64,000 bases of DNA from Amycolatopsis vastitatis (GCF_002234595.1 NZ_NMUL01000006.1:172111-236110); one strand, 5' to 3'. Counted from the stretch's first letter, positions 31,823 to 40,845 are shown. Notes: generated from the sequence alone by a model not told the origin. Program-made: numbers and translations.

Positions 31823-32317
31823 TCAGCCGGGCGCGCCGGCCGTGTCCTGGCCGGTGGGCAGCTCGGCCCAGAGGGTCTTGCCGCCCGGCCGCCGCAGCTG
31901 GCCCCACGCCGCGGCGCAGCGCTCGACCAGCAGGAGCCCGCGGCCGCCCTGCTCGGACGGGGCCCGGCGGCGGGCCGGCTCGCCGCCGGCGTCCTCGACC
32001 TCGATCCGCAGCTTCGCGGCGCCGGTGAGCAGGCGGACGTGGTAGGGCGCGCGGCCGTGGCGCAGCGCGTTGGACGTCAGCTCGTCCACCACCATGACCG
32101 CGGTGCCGACGATGTTCGCCGGCAGGCCCCGGAGGACCGTGCGGACCCATTGGCGGACCTTGGCCAGCTCGGTCAGCTCGGCCGAAATGCCGAGTTCGTG
32201 CCGGATCGCTCGTAGTTTCACGTCCGCCTCCTTCGCGGTGCCGGACCCGGAAGAAGAGCCCTCTCCTTCTTCATGCCCGGATCCGCGCCCGTCGACACTG
32301 GTATCGGAGGCTGTCAT
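31823..32317 (-). CDS. anti-sigma-type ATP-binding protein (HATPase_c_2)
   Basis: 164 residues. After a Gly/Ser/Glu-rich N-terminal extension of ~35 residues comes an RsbW-like fold: VMVVDELTSNALRHGRAPYHVRLL (N-box ELTSNALRHG), VEDAGG, and EQGGRGLLLVERCAAAWG. The start is uncertain: ATG 32317 is used; GTG 32329 would add four residues. It is alone here, with no STAS or sigma gene adjacent. Many such orphan ATPases exist in Streptomyces-like genomes. Confidence 0.85.
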   Translation of the reverse strand: MTASDTSVDGRGSGHEEGEGSSSGSGTAKEADVKLRAIRHELGISAELTELAKVRQWVRTVLRGLPANIVGTAVMVVDELTSNALRHGRAPYHVRLLTGAAKLRIEVEDAGGEPARRRAPSEQGGRGLLLVERCAAAWGQLRRPGGKTLWAELPTGQDTAGAPG

Positions 32318-32478
32318 GGTTCTTCGCACGCACGGAGTGCGGACGTCCAGGTGCCGGGCCGCGTCGCGTCGGTGGTCATGCGGGCTCCAGGATGGGGGAC
32401 GGGGACGCGGGCTGGCGGCTCAACCTGCTCCGTCCGCAATCTACCAGCGCCGCCGAGCCCGGGCAGCGCGGTGCCGCT

Positions 32479-33648
32479 TCACCGTCCTTTAAGGACTTCC
32501 CGCGTGCGGGGTTCGGCCGCCGGCTCGGCGGGCACGGCGCCCGGCGGCACGATGGCGGTGTTGACGGTGCGGGTCAGCCGTTCGTAGGGCGCCCGGTGCT
32601 CGTCGTCGAGCAGCACCGCCAGCGGCGTCCAGACGCCGACCACGAACACCGCCGCCGCCAGCGCGACGGGCAGGAGCAGCTGTTCCGGGTGCCGGCCGAG
32701 GTCCCAGTGGTCCAGGTCCAGCACCAGCCAGGCGAGCCACAGCGGCGAGAACAGGACGCCGTTGCGGACCAGCAGCGCGACCGGTCCGGCCCGCCGGCCG
32801 CTCCGGCGCGTCACGCGCAGCAGCATCGCCCGCTTGCCGGGCGTCGAGCCCGTCACCGCGGGCAGTACCACGAACCACACGACGGCGAGGATGGCGACCG
32901 GCGTGTCGCGGTGGTGCAGGTCCTCGCCGAAGAGCGTCAGGAGGCCGAAGAGGAACCCGAGCAGCGCGGCGAACCCGAGCAGGTCGGTGACCAGCGCGAA
33001 CAGCCGCCGGGTGAAGGTGACCTTCGCGGCGTAGCGGCGCCGGTCGTGCTCCGGTTCCGGCGGCGGCAGGAGCCGCCCGAGCGGGCCGGCCAGCAGCCAG
33101 CCCGCGACCACGCCCGCGGTGTTGAGCAGCAGGTCGTCGACGCTGAACAGCCGGTACGGGCACGGGTAGACGAACCACAGGCCGGTCAGCTGGGTCAGTT
33201 CGAAGAACAGCGAGACGCCGAAGCCGACCAGCGTCGCGGGCACCAGCCGCATCCGCTGGGCGTACCGCACGTAGAAGCCGAGCGGCGCCAGCATCACGAC
33301 GTTCAGCGCCGTGGTCCAGACCGCCGGGTTGTGCAGCAGCGCGACGGGGCCCCAGTGGCCGCGGGCCCGCTGGGAAACCACTTCGACGAAGTAGAACGGC
33401 CGCAGCTGCGGAGAGCTGGCGTAGGTGTGGCCCGTGCAGTACCCCGGGTCGGCGGGCAGCGGCAGGACCGTCTGCATCGCGATCGCCAGCAGGTAGAACA
33501 GGAACGCGTAGAAGACGAACGTCGGCCAGCCGCCGGCGCGGCCCCGGCGGCGGTAGCTGACGAACGCGGCGGGGAGCATGACGGCCAGCGCGACGAGCGG
33601 GAAGAGGAGGAGGGCGGTCCGGACGGGGACGAGGTAGGTGGCGACCAC
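32479..33648 (-). CDS. VanZ-RDD membrane protein
   Basis: 389 residues with a VanZ-like N-terminal half (membrane segments with LNVVMLAPLGFYVRY and the FFELTQL...R(L/F)FSVDDLLLNTAGVVAGWLL signature, here SVDDLLLNTAGVVAGW) fused to an RDD domain (FTRRLFALVTDLLG, later GSTPGKRAMLLRVTRRSG). About eight to nine membrane segments in all. VanZ relatives modestly raise teicoplanin resistance; the VanZ-RDD fusion is frequent in actinobacteria and uncharacterised. Start GTG 33648 lacks a strong ribosome site. Confidence 0.88.
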   Translation of the reverse strand: MVATYLVPVRTALLLFPLVALAVMLPAAFVSYRRRGRAGGWPTFVFYAFLFYLLAIAMQTVLPLPADPGYCTGHTYASSPQLRPFYFVEVVSQRARGHWGPVALLHNPAVWTTALNVVMLAPLGFYVRYAQRMRLVPATLVGFGVSLFFELTQLTGLWFVYPCPYRLFSVDDLLLNTAGVVAGWLLAGPLGRLLPPPEPEHDRRRYAAKVTFTRRLFALVTDLLGFAALLGFLFGLLTLFGEDLHHRDTPVAILAVVWFVVLPAVTGSTPGKRAMLLRVTRRSGRRAGPVALLVRNGVLFSPLWLAWLVLDLDHWDLGRHPEQLLLPVALAAAVFVVGVWTPLAVLLDDEHRAPYERLTRTVNTAIVPPGAVPAEPAAEPRTREVLKGR

Positions 33649-33722
33649 GGAGCCGGTGGTACCCAGCCTGCGGAGGTGTGAAGCGTGGTTCCTCCGGTCG
33701 GCTGGGCCTCACCGGCGGTGAC

Positions 33723-33917
33723 TCACTGCGGCGGGGCGTCCTGCTGCCCGCCACCCTGCTTGTGCAGGTAGTCCTTCACCTTCTCCGAGCCCTGGTCGAT
33801 CTTGTCGGCGTGGTCGCCGAAGCGCTGCTTGGCGGCTTCGGCCGCCTTGTCGACACCCTGGTCGGCCTGGTCCGGGTGCTTCCCGAGCGCTTCCTTCGCC
33901 TTGTCGAACAGATTCAT
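33723..33917 (-). CDS. Rv0909-family small helical protein (annotated antitoxin)
   Basis: 64 residues, highly charged and helical: FDKAKEALGKHPDQADQ, AEAAKQRF, SEKVKDYLHKQGG. It matches the short family that includes mycobacterial Rv0909, labelled antitoxin. ATG 33917 has GGAGG eight bases upstream. No toxin gene adjoins it, and the sequence equally resembles a stress-induced CsbD-like helical peptide, so the antitoxin label should be taken lightly. The ~265 bases from here to 34186 hold no clear gene; a CGGGCGGGGCCCCGC dyad lies near 33972. Confidence 0.7.
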   Translation of the reverse strand: MNLFDKAKEALGKHPDQADQGVDKAAEAAKQRFGDHADKIDQGSEKVKDYLHKQGGGQQDAPPQ

Positions 33918-34185
33918 CGCTCTCGACCTCCGTTCGGAAACTGATCTTCGGACCCTTCGAGGAGAACACCGCGGGCGGGGCCCCGCAACGCCTGCTCACC
34001 TGTCGTGGGGATTCGGGCGTTTCCGCGGGTGAACGGCCTCCATGGGGGTTTCGGCGGGGGCGGTCCCGGGTACCGTCGCGGCGCCGCGTGAACCGCGGGC
34101 CGCCGTGGCTCGTATATCCGGGTGACGAATCGCCGTCCCGCCGCAGGGACGGGTGGACACCGCGCACCACGACGTGAGGCTCTCC

Positions 34186-35883
34186 ATGGTTGGAAACACC
34201 GGTCTGCCGCTGGGGCGGCTCACCCGCCGCACCCCGCACCTGCCCGACTTCGGGTTGTCGCAACCAGGACAGTGGCGGCAGGCCTTCGCGAGCAGTGTTC
34301 TGACCGTGCTGGCCGCGCTGCTCGTGCTGTTCGGTCTCCTCGCGCCGGACGACCTCTCCTCGGTCTCCGCCGTCGCGCTCGTGCGCGTGCCGGTGGAGGG
34401 CCTCATCGTCGCCGTGTTCGTGCTGGTCCTGCCGCCGCGGGCGCGGCGCGTCGCCGCCGTGGCCACCGGGCTGGTCCTCGGGCTGCTCACCCTGCTGAAG
34501 GCCCTCGACACCGGCTTCTACGCGACGCTCGAGAAGCCGTTCGACCCGATCTACGACTGGAGCTTCTTCTACGCCGGCGTCGAGTTCCTCGCCGGGCAGA
34601 TCGGCGACGCGGCCACCGTCGCCGCGCTCGTCGGCGCCGGGGTGCTCGCGGTGGCCGTCGTCGTGTTCATGGTCCTCGCCATGCTGCGGCTGAGCCGCAT
34701 CGCCGCCGGGCGGCGGACCGGGGCGACACGGGTCGTGGCCGTGCTCGGGGTGGTCTGGATCGTCTGCTCCCTGTTCGACGTCGAGATCGCGCCGGGGCAG
34801 CCGTTCGCCGCGCAGAGCGCCGCCGCGCTGGCCTACGGCGACCTGCGCCAGGTGGGCGCGGACCTGCGGGACCAGCGGCCGTTCGGCGAGGTGGCGGCCG
34901 ACGACGCGTACCGGACCACCCCCGGCGACCAGTTGCTCAACGGGCTGCGCGGCAAGAACGTCGTCCTCACCTTCGTGGAGAGCTACGGCCGGGTCGCCCT
35001 CGACGACCCGGGCTTCGCGCCGAAGATCGGCGCCACGCTCGACGCGGGCACCGCGCAGCTGCGCGCGGCGGGCATCGGCGCGCGGAGTGCGTTCCTCTCC
35101 TCCTCGACGTTCGGCGGGGGCAGCTGGCTGGCGCACTCCACAGTGCAGTCGGGCATGTGGATAGACAACCAGCAGCGGTACAACGACCTCCTCGCCAGTG
35201 ACCGGCTGACCCTCGGCGGCGCGTTCCAGCGGGCGGGCTGGAAGACCGTCTGGGACGTGCCCGCCCACACGAAGGACTGGCCGGAAGGGCAGAAGTTCTA
35301 CCACCCGGACGCCTACTACGACGCCCACCACGTCGGCTACCAGGGGCCGGGGTTCGCCTACGCCACCATGCCCGACCAGTTCACCATGTCGATGCTGCAG
35401 CGCACCGAGCTCGCGAAGGCGGGACCGCGGCCGGTGATGGCCGAGGTCGACCTCGTCTCCAGCCACGCGCCGTGGTCGCCGCGGCCCTGGCTGGTCGACT
35501 GGAACCAGGTCGGCGACGGGTCGGTCTTCAACCCCATGCCGGCCGCGGGCGAGGCGCCGGAGTCGGTCTGGAAGGACCCCGCGAAGATCCGCGACGCCTA
35601 CCGCGACGCCGTCGACTACTCGCTGAAGACGCTCATCTCCTTCGTCCAGCACTACGGCGACGACAACCTCGTCCTCGTGTTCCTCGGCGACCACCAGCCG
35701 CCGGTGGTCGCCCCGCAGGGCGCGGTGCACGACGTGCCGATCACCATCGTGGCGAAGGACCCGAAGGTCCTGGACCGGATCTCCGGCTGGGGCTGGCAGG
35801 ACGGGCTCCACCCCGGCGCGCAGGCACCGGTGTGGAAGATGGACTCCTTCCGCGACCGTTTCCTGACCGCGTTCGCCCGCTGA
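34186..35883 (+). CDS. sulfatase/LtaS-like membrane enzyme
   Basis: 565 residues. About five N-terminal membrane segments (between ~35 and ~215) carry an external alkaline-phosphatase/sulfatase-fold domain beginning NVVLTFVESYGRVALDD, with SSSTFGGGSWLAHSTVQSG (nucleophile region) and VLVFLGDHQPPVV (metal-binding DH). The layout recalls lipoteichoic acid synthase and phosphoethanolamine transferases, but substrate is unknown; a polyglycerol- or phosphate-transfer reaction on envelope glycans is plausible. ATG 34186 follows GTGAGG; an upstream GTG at 34153 is possible. Confidence 0.85.
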   Translation: MVGNTGLPLGRLTRRTPHLPDFGLSQPGQWRQAFASSVLTVLAALLVLFGLLAPDDLSSVSAVALVRVPVEGLIVAVFVLVLPPRARRVAAVATGLVLGLLTLLKALDTGFYATLEKPFDPIYDWSFFYAGVEFLAGQIGDAATVAALVGAGVLAVAVVVFMVLAMLRLSRIAAGRRTGATRVVAVLGVVWIVCSLFDVEIAPGQPFAAQSAAALAYGDLRQVGADLRDQRPFGEVAADDAYRTTPGDQLLNGLRGKNVVLTFVESYGRVALDDPGFAPKIGATLDAGTAQLRAAGIGARSAFLSSSTFGGGSWLAHSTVQSGMWIDNQQRYNDLLASDRLTLGGAFQRAGWKTVWDVPAHTKDWPEGQKFYHPDAYYDAHHVGYQGPGFAYATMPDQFTMSMLQRTELAKAGPRPVMAEVDLVSSHAPWSPRPWLVDWNQVGDGSVFNPMPAAGEAPESVWKDPAKIRDAYRDAVDYSLKTLISFVQHYGDDNLVLVFLGDHQPPVVAPQGAVHDVPITIVAKDPKVLDRISGWGWQDGLHPGAQAPVWKMDSFRDRFLTAFAR

Positions 35884-36031
35884 CGACCGGCGCCGGTCAC
35901 CGGCTAGCCCGGATGGAGCAGTGTCGTGACTTTCCGCTGCACGCGGATTCACTGGCCCGATGAATTGCCGGTAATTCCCGCGCACTTCTACGCTCGGCAA
36001 CATCGGGGTTCTCCGCGCTGAGGAGTGGGTC

Positions 36032-36361
36032 ATGCGAAGGAAAATTGCGGTTCTCGCGATCGCTGTGTTTTCCCTGTTCGGTCTTTCGGTCGGGACGTCG
36101 GCCGCGGCCGGCGGCGATTTCGCGCCACCCGGCTGCTTCGGTGAGCGCTACGGGATCCTGTTCGGTCAGGGCGTGTCGGTCAGCTGCTTTCCCGGTAACG
36201 GCTACGGGTACCGCGTGATCGCGGAGTGCGCGAGCGGCAGCGCTTACTGGTTCGTCGCCGGGACGCCGGTGCCCTACGGGTTCGGCCCGGCGGTCGCGGA
36301 ATGCTCCGGCGGGCTGCTCGTCCCGGCCAGTGTGGTCGCCTATCGGGTCACCGAAATCTGA
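36032..36361 (+). CDS. small secreted Cys-containing protein
   Basis: 109 residues. A clear signal peptide (MRRKIAVLAIAVFSLFGLSVGTSAAAGG) precedes a mature part of about 80 residues rich in Gly/Tyr/Val, with four Cys (PGCFGERY, VSCFPGNGYGY, AECASGSAY, VAECSGG) that could form two disulfides. No family is recognised. ATG 36032 has GAGGAG upstream, and a perfect terminator hairpin follows, so it is an independent unit. Codon use is slightly less GC-rich than neighbours. Confidence 0.75.
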   Translation: MRRKIAVLAIAVFSLFGLSVGTSAAAGGDFAPPGCFGERYGILFGQGVSVSCFPGNGYGYRVIAECASGSAYWFVAGTPVPYGFGPAVAECSGGLLVPASVVAYRVTEI

Positions 36362-36373
36362 TTCGGGCACGGA

Positions 36374-36410
36374 ACCGCCCGGCCACCTGTTTCCCCGGTG
36401 GCCGGGCGGT
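36374..36410 (+). terminator. intrinsic terminator after the small secreted protein
   Basis: ACCGCCCGGCCACC pairs perfectly with GGTGGCCGGGCGGT (14 bp) around a 9-base loop, 13 bases after the stop codon. Confidence 0.88.
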
Positions 36411-36678
36411 GTCGTGTCCGCGGTTTCGGAAAAGGGATCCGGCTGCTTCGGCAGGGGACAGCCGGGCACATCCGGTGCCCGGCAGACTCCTGTTCGCGCC
36501 GTTGTGCTGTGCTCCGAAAGCCTTTGCGGTATAGGAGCCGGTACAAATGTCTATTGTGGACAACTGATCGGATGTGGGAATTCCGGACAGAAGACCGGAC
36601 ATGTCTGGACCAAAGCGCGGGGCGGCACGCACACTCGCGGACGGTGTGTTTCTTTCCCCCGGCCTTGGAGGAGTTCCC
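36411..36678. promoter_or_regulatory. promoter region of the S1 protease
   Basis: Contains a second hairpin (GCCGGGCAC...GTGCCCGGC near 36461-36483), an AT-richer stretch (GGTATAGGAG, TACAAATGTCTATTG) likely holding the promoter, and two CCGGACA direct repeats (near 36583 and 36595) of which the second forms the near-palindrome CCGGACATGTCTGG. A copy of the genome-wide GTCCACAATAGAC motif lies at 36549-36561 (reverse orientation). Confidence 0.45.
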
Positions 36679-37806
36679 ATGCGTCGAAGAATCGCCCTGG
36701 CCCTCGGCGGTGCCGCCGTCCTCACCGCGTCACTCGCTTCCGCTTCCCTGACCCCCGCCGCCGCCCAGGCGTCACCCGGCCTGATCGCCGCCATGCAGCG
36801 GGACCTCGGGCTCACCGCCACCCAGGCGTCGGCCCGGCTGACCCAGGAAATGACGGCCACCCGGGTGCTGCCCGCCGCGCAGCGCGCCGCCGGGACGGCG
36901 TTCGGCGGCGCGTGGTTCGACCCCGCGCTCGGCAAGCTCGTGGTGGGCGTGACCGACCAGGCCGCGGCCGCCGCCGTCCGGCAGGCCGGCGCCGAACCGG
37001 TCGCCGCCCGGATCAGCGCGGCGAAGCTCGACGCCGCGAAGGCCGCGATCGACGCCGCCGCCAAGGCGAGCCCGGCGCCGGCCGCCGTCAGCGGCTGGCG
37101 TGCCGATCCACGGGCCGGCAGCGTCGTGGTCACCCTCCGGCCGGGCGCGCACGGCGCCGACGTCGACGCCTTCCTGGCCCGGGCGGCGAAGGCCGGCCCG
37201 GTCACCGTGGCGACCTCGCCGGCCGCCGAGACGGCCTCGGCGGGCACAGTCGGCGGCGACCCGTACTACATCAACGGCAACACCCGCTGCTCGATCGGGT
37301 TCTCCGTCCAGGGCGGCTTCGTCAGCGCCGGGCACTGCGGTGGCGTGGGCAGCTCGGTCGTCGGCTGGGACGGCTCGTGGATGGGCACCTTCGAGGGTTC
37401 TTCCTTCCCCGGCAACGACTATTCGTTCATCCGGATCGGCGGCGGCTGGTGGACCGCGCCGGTCGTGCTCGGCTGGGGCACGGTCAGCGACGCGCTCGTC
37501 CGCGGGTCGTGGGTCGCGCCGGTCGGCACGTCGGTGTGCCGCTCGGGCTCGACCACGCACTGGCACTGCGGCACGGTGGAAGGGCTCAACGAGACCGTCA
37601 ACTACTCCCAGGGTGCCGTCTACGAGGTGACCCGCACCAGCGTCTGCGCCGAACCCGGCGACTCCGGCGGCTCCTTCATCACCGGTGACCAGGCGCAGGG
37701 CGTCACCTCGGGAAAGTGGGGCGACTGCACCTCCGGCGGGGAGACGTGGTTCCAGCCGGTGAACGAGATCCTGCAGACCTACGGCCTGTCCCTCGTCACG
37801 GCGTAG
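36679..37806 (+). CDS. secreted S1-family serine protease (streptogrisin/alpha-lytic type)
   Basis: 375 residues made as a prepro-enzyme. Signal peptide to about ASLTPAAAQA; Ala-rich propeptide of ~155 residues with the alpha-lytic pro-domain pattern (GGAWFDPALGKLVVGVTDQ); mature protease from about GGDPYYINGN. Catalytic triad: His in FVSAGHCGG, Asp in GNDYSFI, Ser in PGDSGGSFI. Three disulfides are expected (CSIG/GHC, VCRSG/HCGT, VCAEP/DCTSG). ATG 36679 follows GGAGGAG. Terminated by a GC hairpin at 37817. Confidence 0.95.
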   Translation: MRRRIALALGGAAVLTASLASASLTPAAAQASPGLIAAMQRDLGLTATQASARLTQEMTATRVLPAAQRAAGTAFGGAWFDPALGKLVVGVTDQAAAAAVRQAGAEPVAARISAAKLDAAKAAIDAAAKASPAPAAVSGWRADPRAGSVVVTLRPGAHGADVDAFLARAAKAGPVTVATSPAAETASAGTVGGDPYYINGNTRCSIGFSVQGGFVSAGHCGGVGSSVVGWDGSWMGTFEGSSFPGNDYSFIRIGGGWWTAPVVLGWGTVSDALVRGSWVAPVGTSVCRSGSTTHWHCGTVEGLNETVNYSQGAVYEVTRTSVCAEPGDSGGSFITGDQAQGVTSGKWGDCTSGGETWFQPVNEILQTYGLSLVTA

Positions 37807-37816
37807 GAAATTCCTT

Positions 37817-37850
37817 CGGCGGCGGCCGATGAGTCCGGCGGCCGCCGCCG
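37817..37850 (+). terminator. intrinsic terminator after the S1 protease
   Basis: CGGCGGCGGCC pairs with GGCCGCCGCCG (11 bp) around a 12-base loop, 11 bases after the stop. Confidence 0.75.
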
Positions 37851-37906
37851 GTAGGTACCGGTGAGGCCGCGCCACCGGGGCGCGGCGAAAGCCACCGGGA
37901 GCAACC

Positions 37907-38455
37907 ATGAGCGTGATCGTCGTCGAGTTCATCACCTTGGACGGCGTGGTGGACGACCCGGACGGCTCGGCCGGAACCGCCGCCGGCGGCTGGGCGTTCC
38001 GGCACGGGCCGGAGGCGGTGGCCGGGGACAAGTTCCGGCTCGGCTCCCTGCTGGACACCGGGACCCTGCTGTTCGGCCGCACCACGTGGGAGCTGTTCGC
38101 GAAGCTCTGGCCGGGCCGGACGGGCGAGTTCCCCGACCGGCTCAACGCGGCCCGGAAACTGGTCGCGTCGCGGACGCTGGCGGACGTGACCGCCTGGCAC
38201 AACTCCGCGCTGCTGAACGGAGATCTCGCCGAAGCGGTCGAGCGCGAGGAGCGCGACGTGATCGTCATCGGGTCGATCGGGATCGCGCGGGAACTGGCCG
38301 GGCACGACCTGGTGGACGAGTACCGTCTGCTGGTGTTCCCGAGCCTGGCCGGGCCGGGCCGCCGGCTCTTCGACGGCGCGGCGCCCGCGGACCTGCGGCT
38401 GGTGTCGAGCACCCAGGTCGGGCCCGCGGTGCTCAGCACCTACCGGACGCGCTAG
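37907..38455 (+). CDS. dihydrofolate-reductase-fold protein (RibD C-terminal type)
   Basis: 182 residues with the RibD_C/DHFR-like fold: VIVVEFITLDGVVDDP, GTLLFGRTTWELF, VIVIGSIGIARELAGHDLVDEYRLLVFP. These small reductases bind NADPH; very few have known substrates. It ends convergently with a TetR gene (four-base overlap at CTAG). ATG 37907 follows GGGAG. It belongs to no visible operon. Confidence 0.9.
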   Translation: MSVIVVEFITLDGVVDDPDGSAGTAAGGWAFRHGPEAVAGDKFRLGSLLDTGTLLFGRTTWELFAKLWPGRTGEFPDRLNAARKLVASRTLADVTAWHNSALLNGDLAEAVEREERDVIVIGSIGIARELAGHDLVDEYRLLVFPSLAGPGRRLFDGAAPADLRLVSSTQVGPAVLSTYRTR

Positions 38456-39042
38456 CGCCGCAGGAGGCTCGCGAGCCAACCGGCGAGGACCTGCTGGACC
38501 TCGCCCCGCGTCCGCGCGGGGTCGTCCGCCGCGGCGATCATCCTCGCGGCCTCCATCACCGCGCTGAGCACGAGCTGGGCCAGGGCGTGCACGGGCGTTT
38601 CGACGATCAGCCCGTCCGCCCTGGCCCGCTCCAGCGCGCCGGCGAGCAGGCCGAGGCCGTACTCCGCCTCGATCTCGCGCCACACCTCCCAGCCCAGCAC
38701 GGCCGGGGCGTCGGTGAGCGAGATGCGGCGGATCTCCTCGCGCAGGCAGGCATCGAGGAACACGCCCAGTGCGTTCGTCATGCCGGTCAGCGCGTCCGGG
38801 GCGCTGCCGAACGCGGCTCCGACCTCTTCGGTCAGTTCGCGTTCCAGCTCCTCGACGACGGCGCGGAACAGGCCCCGCTTGTCGGCGTAGTGGTGGTAGA
38901 GCGCGCCCCGGGTGACCCCGGCGGCGCGGGTGATCTCGTCCGCCGGAACCGCTTGGTAGCCGCGGGCGGCGAACAGTTCGCGCGCGGCGGCGACCAAGGC
39001 GGCCTTCGTGCCGGCGGAACGGTCCTGCTGGGTACGTCGCAC
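38452..39042 (-). CDS. TetR-family regulator
   Basis: 196 residues. TetR helix-turn-helix: TKAALVAAARELFAARGYQAVPADEITRAAGVTRGALYHHYADKRGLF (quoted by its parts AARELFAARGYQ and GVTRGALYHHYADK). The C-terminal ligand domain is helical. GTG 39042 lies only four bases after the stop of the alpha/beta hydrolase gene, so it is the second gene of a two-gene operon and probably represses that operon through the inverted repeat at 39927. Confidence 0.9.
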   Translation of the reverse strand: MRRTQQDRSAGTKAALVAAARELFAARGYQAVPADEITRAAGVTRGALYHHYADKRGLFRAVVEELERELTEEVGAAFGSAPDALTGMTNALGVFLDACLREEIRRISLTDAPAVLGWEVWREIEAEYGLGLLAGALERARADGLIVETPVHALAQLVLSAVMEAARMIAAADDPARTRGEVQQVLAGWLASLLRR

Positions 39043-39046
39043 CCGC

Positions 39047-39916
39047 CTAATCTGCCATGACGCCCGCGAACTCGACGACGTGGCGGGCCAGCACGGCGGG
39101 CTGGTCCTCGGACAGGAAGGTGTAGGAGTCGGGCACTTCCACGAGTTTCGCGTCCGGCAGCAGGGCGGCGAGCCGGTGGGCCAGCCGGATCGGGAACAGC
39201 TTGTCCTCCGGCGCCCAGGCGAGCAGCACCGGCCGGTCGAACGTGCGCAGTGCCTCGGCGGCGGCCAGTGTGTGCCGCGGGTGGACTTCCCGGAGCAGCT
39301 TGCGCAGATCACGGCGGACCCCGGCGGATTTCCGCAGCGGTGCGAGGTAGGCCTGGGCGACGTCGTCCGGAAGCGGCCGCTTCGCGACCCAGCCGAAGAG
39401 GATCGGCAGCGGGTACAGCGCGCGGATGCGCAGCAGCTGCCCGAGCACCGCCATCGAACCGGGGATCCGGGCCAGTGGCGGCAGCGCCTTGAAGATCGGC
39501 GGGAAGAAGTACTCGAAGCAGTCGGACGGCGTGAGCACGACCCGCCCGACCCGCTCGGGACGGCGGCTGAGCAGGATCTGCGTCAGCGCGCCGCCGGTGT
39601 CGTTCGCCACGAGCGTGACGTCACGCAGGTCGAGCGCGTCGAGGAAGTCCGCGATCACGTCGGCGTTGCCGGCGGGGGAGAGGTCGGCGTCCGCGCGCAT
39701 CGGGATGTCGTGCGAGCCCAGCGGCAGATCCGGGGCCAGGCACCGGAACCCGGCCTCGGCCACGTCCCCCACCACCTTCCGCCACAGCTCGGCGTTCGTC
39801 AGTACTCCGTGGACGAACACCACCGGGGCTCCGGAGCCCCGCTCGAAGTACCGCACCTCGCCGGCGGGCAGCCGTACCCGGTGCGCCTGACCTAAAGACT
39901 CGCTTCGATTCGTCAT
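39047..39916 (-). CDS. alpha/beta hydrolase (haloalkane dehalogenase-like)
   Basis: 289 residues. Oxyanion segment VVFVHGVLTN, nucleophile elbow LVANDTGGALTQ with Asp rather than Ser as nucleophile, acid near LAWAPEDKLFP, and base His in the C-terminal ARHVVEF. An Asp nucleophile points to dehalogenase- or epoxide-hydrolase-type chemistry. ATG 39916 is preferred to ATG 39931 because the latter falls inside the inverted repeat that probably forms the operator. Cotranscribed with the TetR gene downstream. Confidence 0.85.
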   Translation of the reverse strand: MTNRSESLGQAHRVRLPAGEVRYFERGSGAPVVFVHGVLTNAELWRKVVGDVAEAGFRCLAPDLPLGSHDIPMRADADLSPAGNADVIADFLDALDLRDVTLVANDTGGALTQILLSRRPERVGRVVLTPSDCFEYFFPPIFKALPPLARIPGSMAVLGQLLRIRALYPLPILFGWVAKRPLPDDVAQAYLAPLRKSAGVRRDLRKLLREVHPRHTLAAAEALRTFDRPVLLAWAPEDKLFPIRLAHRLAALLPDAKLVEVPDSYTFLSEDQPAVLARHVVEFAGVMAD

Positions 39917-39926
39917 CTCGGCAGCG

Positions 39927-39949
39927 TACATACATGGTGTATGTATGTA
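39927..39949. promoter_or_regulatory. TetR-type operator before the hydrolase-TetR operon
   Basis: TACATACAT and ATGTATGTA are perfect 9-bp arms around five bases (GGTGT), in a strongly AT-rich patch just upstream of the hydrolase gene. Size and place fit the operator of the TetR regulator encoded second in the operon. Confidence 0.7.
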
Positions 39950-40081
39950 AATTGAGTGGAGAATTCACAACCGCGGTGTCGGACCGGGCCGGAAGTGACG
40001 CCGGGGCGGGCGGGGTGTTGGGGGAACTTTGGCCGCACGGCGTCTGCTGTGGACTCCGTCGCCCCACATCCGGAGGCATCC

Positions 40082-40840
40082 GTGAGCCAGTCCCGTTTCG
40101 ACCGCCGAACCCTGCTCAAGACCGGTGCCGTCCTCGTCGGCGGTGTCGCCGCGATGGTGGCGTTCCCCGGCATCGCCGCGGCCTATGCCTGGCCTTCGTC
40201 GCTGCGCTCGGGCTCGACCGGCGCTGCCGTGAAGGAGCTGCAGATCCGGGTCGCGGGCTGGGCCGCCGACGGTCCGGAACAGACGTACGTCGCCGTCGAC
40301 GGGGATTTCGGGCCCGGCACCGCCGCCGCGTTGACGCGGTTCCAGTCCGCCGGCCACCTGCCCGCCACCGGCGTCGCCGACGCCGACGACTTCGCGGCGC
40401 TCGACGCTCTCGAGTCGGCCGATGGCTCGACCGCGCACTTCGAGTGGAGCGAGTTCACGTCGAAGGACGGCACCGGGTTCGACGGCGGCAAGGTCGGGGC
40501 CGCGACGGTCAAGGAGAACGTCCGGCGGCTGATGTACAAGCTGGAAGCGTTGCGGCAGAAGGCGGGCGGCCGGGCGATCACGATCTCGTCGGGCTTCCGC
40601 AGCATCGCGCACAACCAGTCCGTCGGCGGCGCGTCGAACAGCATGCACCTCTACGGTGTCGCGGCCGACGCCTACGTCAGCGGGCTGAGCACGCGGCACG
40701 TCTACGTCCTCGCCGAAGCCTGCGGGTTCTCCGGGCTGGAGCGCTACACGCTGTCGGACGCGCACCAGCACGTCGACAGCCGCGTCGAATACCCGTACGG
40801 CTCGCAGAGCTGGTGGTGGGAGAGCGGCACGATCAGCTGA
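40082..40840 (+). CDS. secreted M15-type peptidase with peptidoglycan-binding domain
   Basis: 252 residues. Tat-type signal (FDRRTLLKTGAVLVGGVAAM, cleavage near GIAAA), then a PG_binding_1 domain (SGSTGAAVKELQIRVAG, VDGDFGPGTAAALTRFQ) and an M15_3/VanY-like peptidase domain with ISSGFRSIAHN, the zinc ligands in SMHLYGVAADAY and in DAHQHVD. Probably a D,D- or L,D-carboxypeptidase acting on cell-wall peptides. GTG 40082 follows GGAGG. The Tat route suggests folding before export. Confidence 0.9.
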   Translation: MSQSRFDRRTLLKTGAVLVGGVAAMVAFPGIAAAYAWPSSLRSGSTGAAVKELQIRVAGWAADGPEQTYVAVDGDFGPGTAAALTRFQSAGHLPATGVADADDFAALDALESADGSTAHFEWSEFTSKDGTGFDGGKVGAATVKENVRRLMYKLEALRQKAGGRAITISSGFRSIAHNQSVGGASNSMHLYGVAADAYVSGLSTRHVYVLAEACGFSGLERYTLSDAHQHVDSRVEYPYGSQSWWWESGTIS

Positions 40841-40845
40841 ACCCC

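Noticed and set aside
33723..33917. Toxin-antitoxin pair
   Set aside because: The family is often labelled antitoxin, but no toxin gene is adjacent, so no system is claimed.
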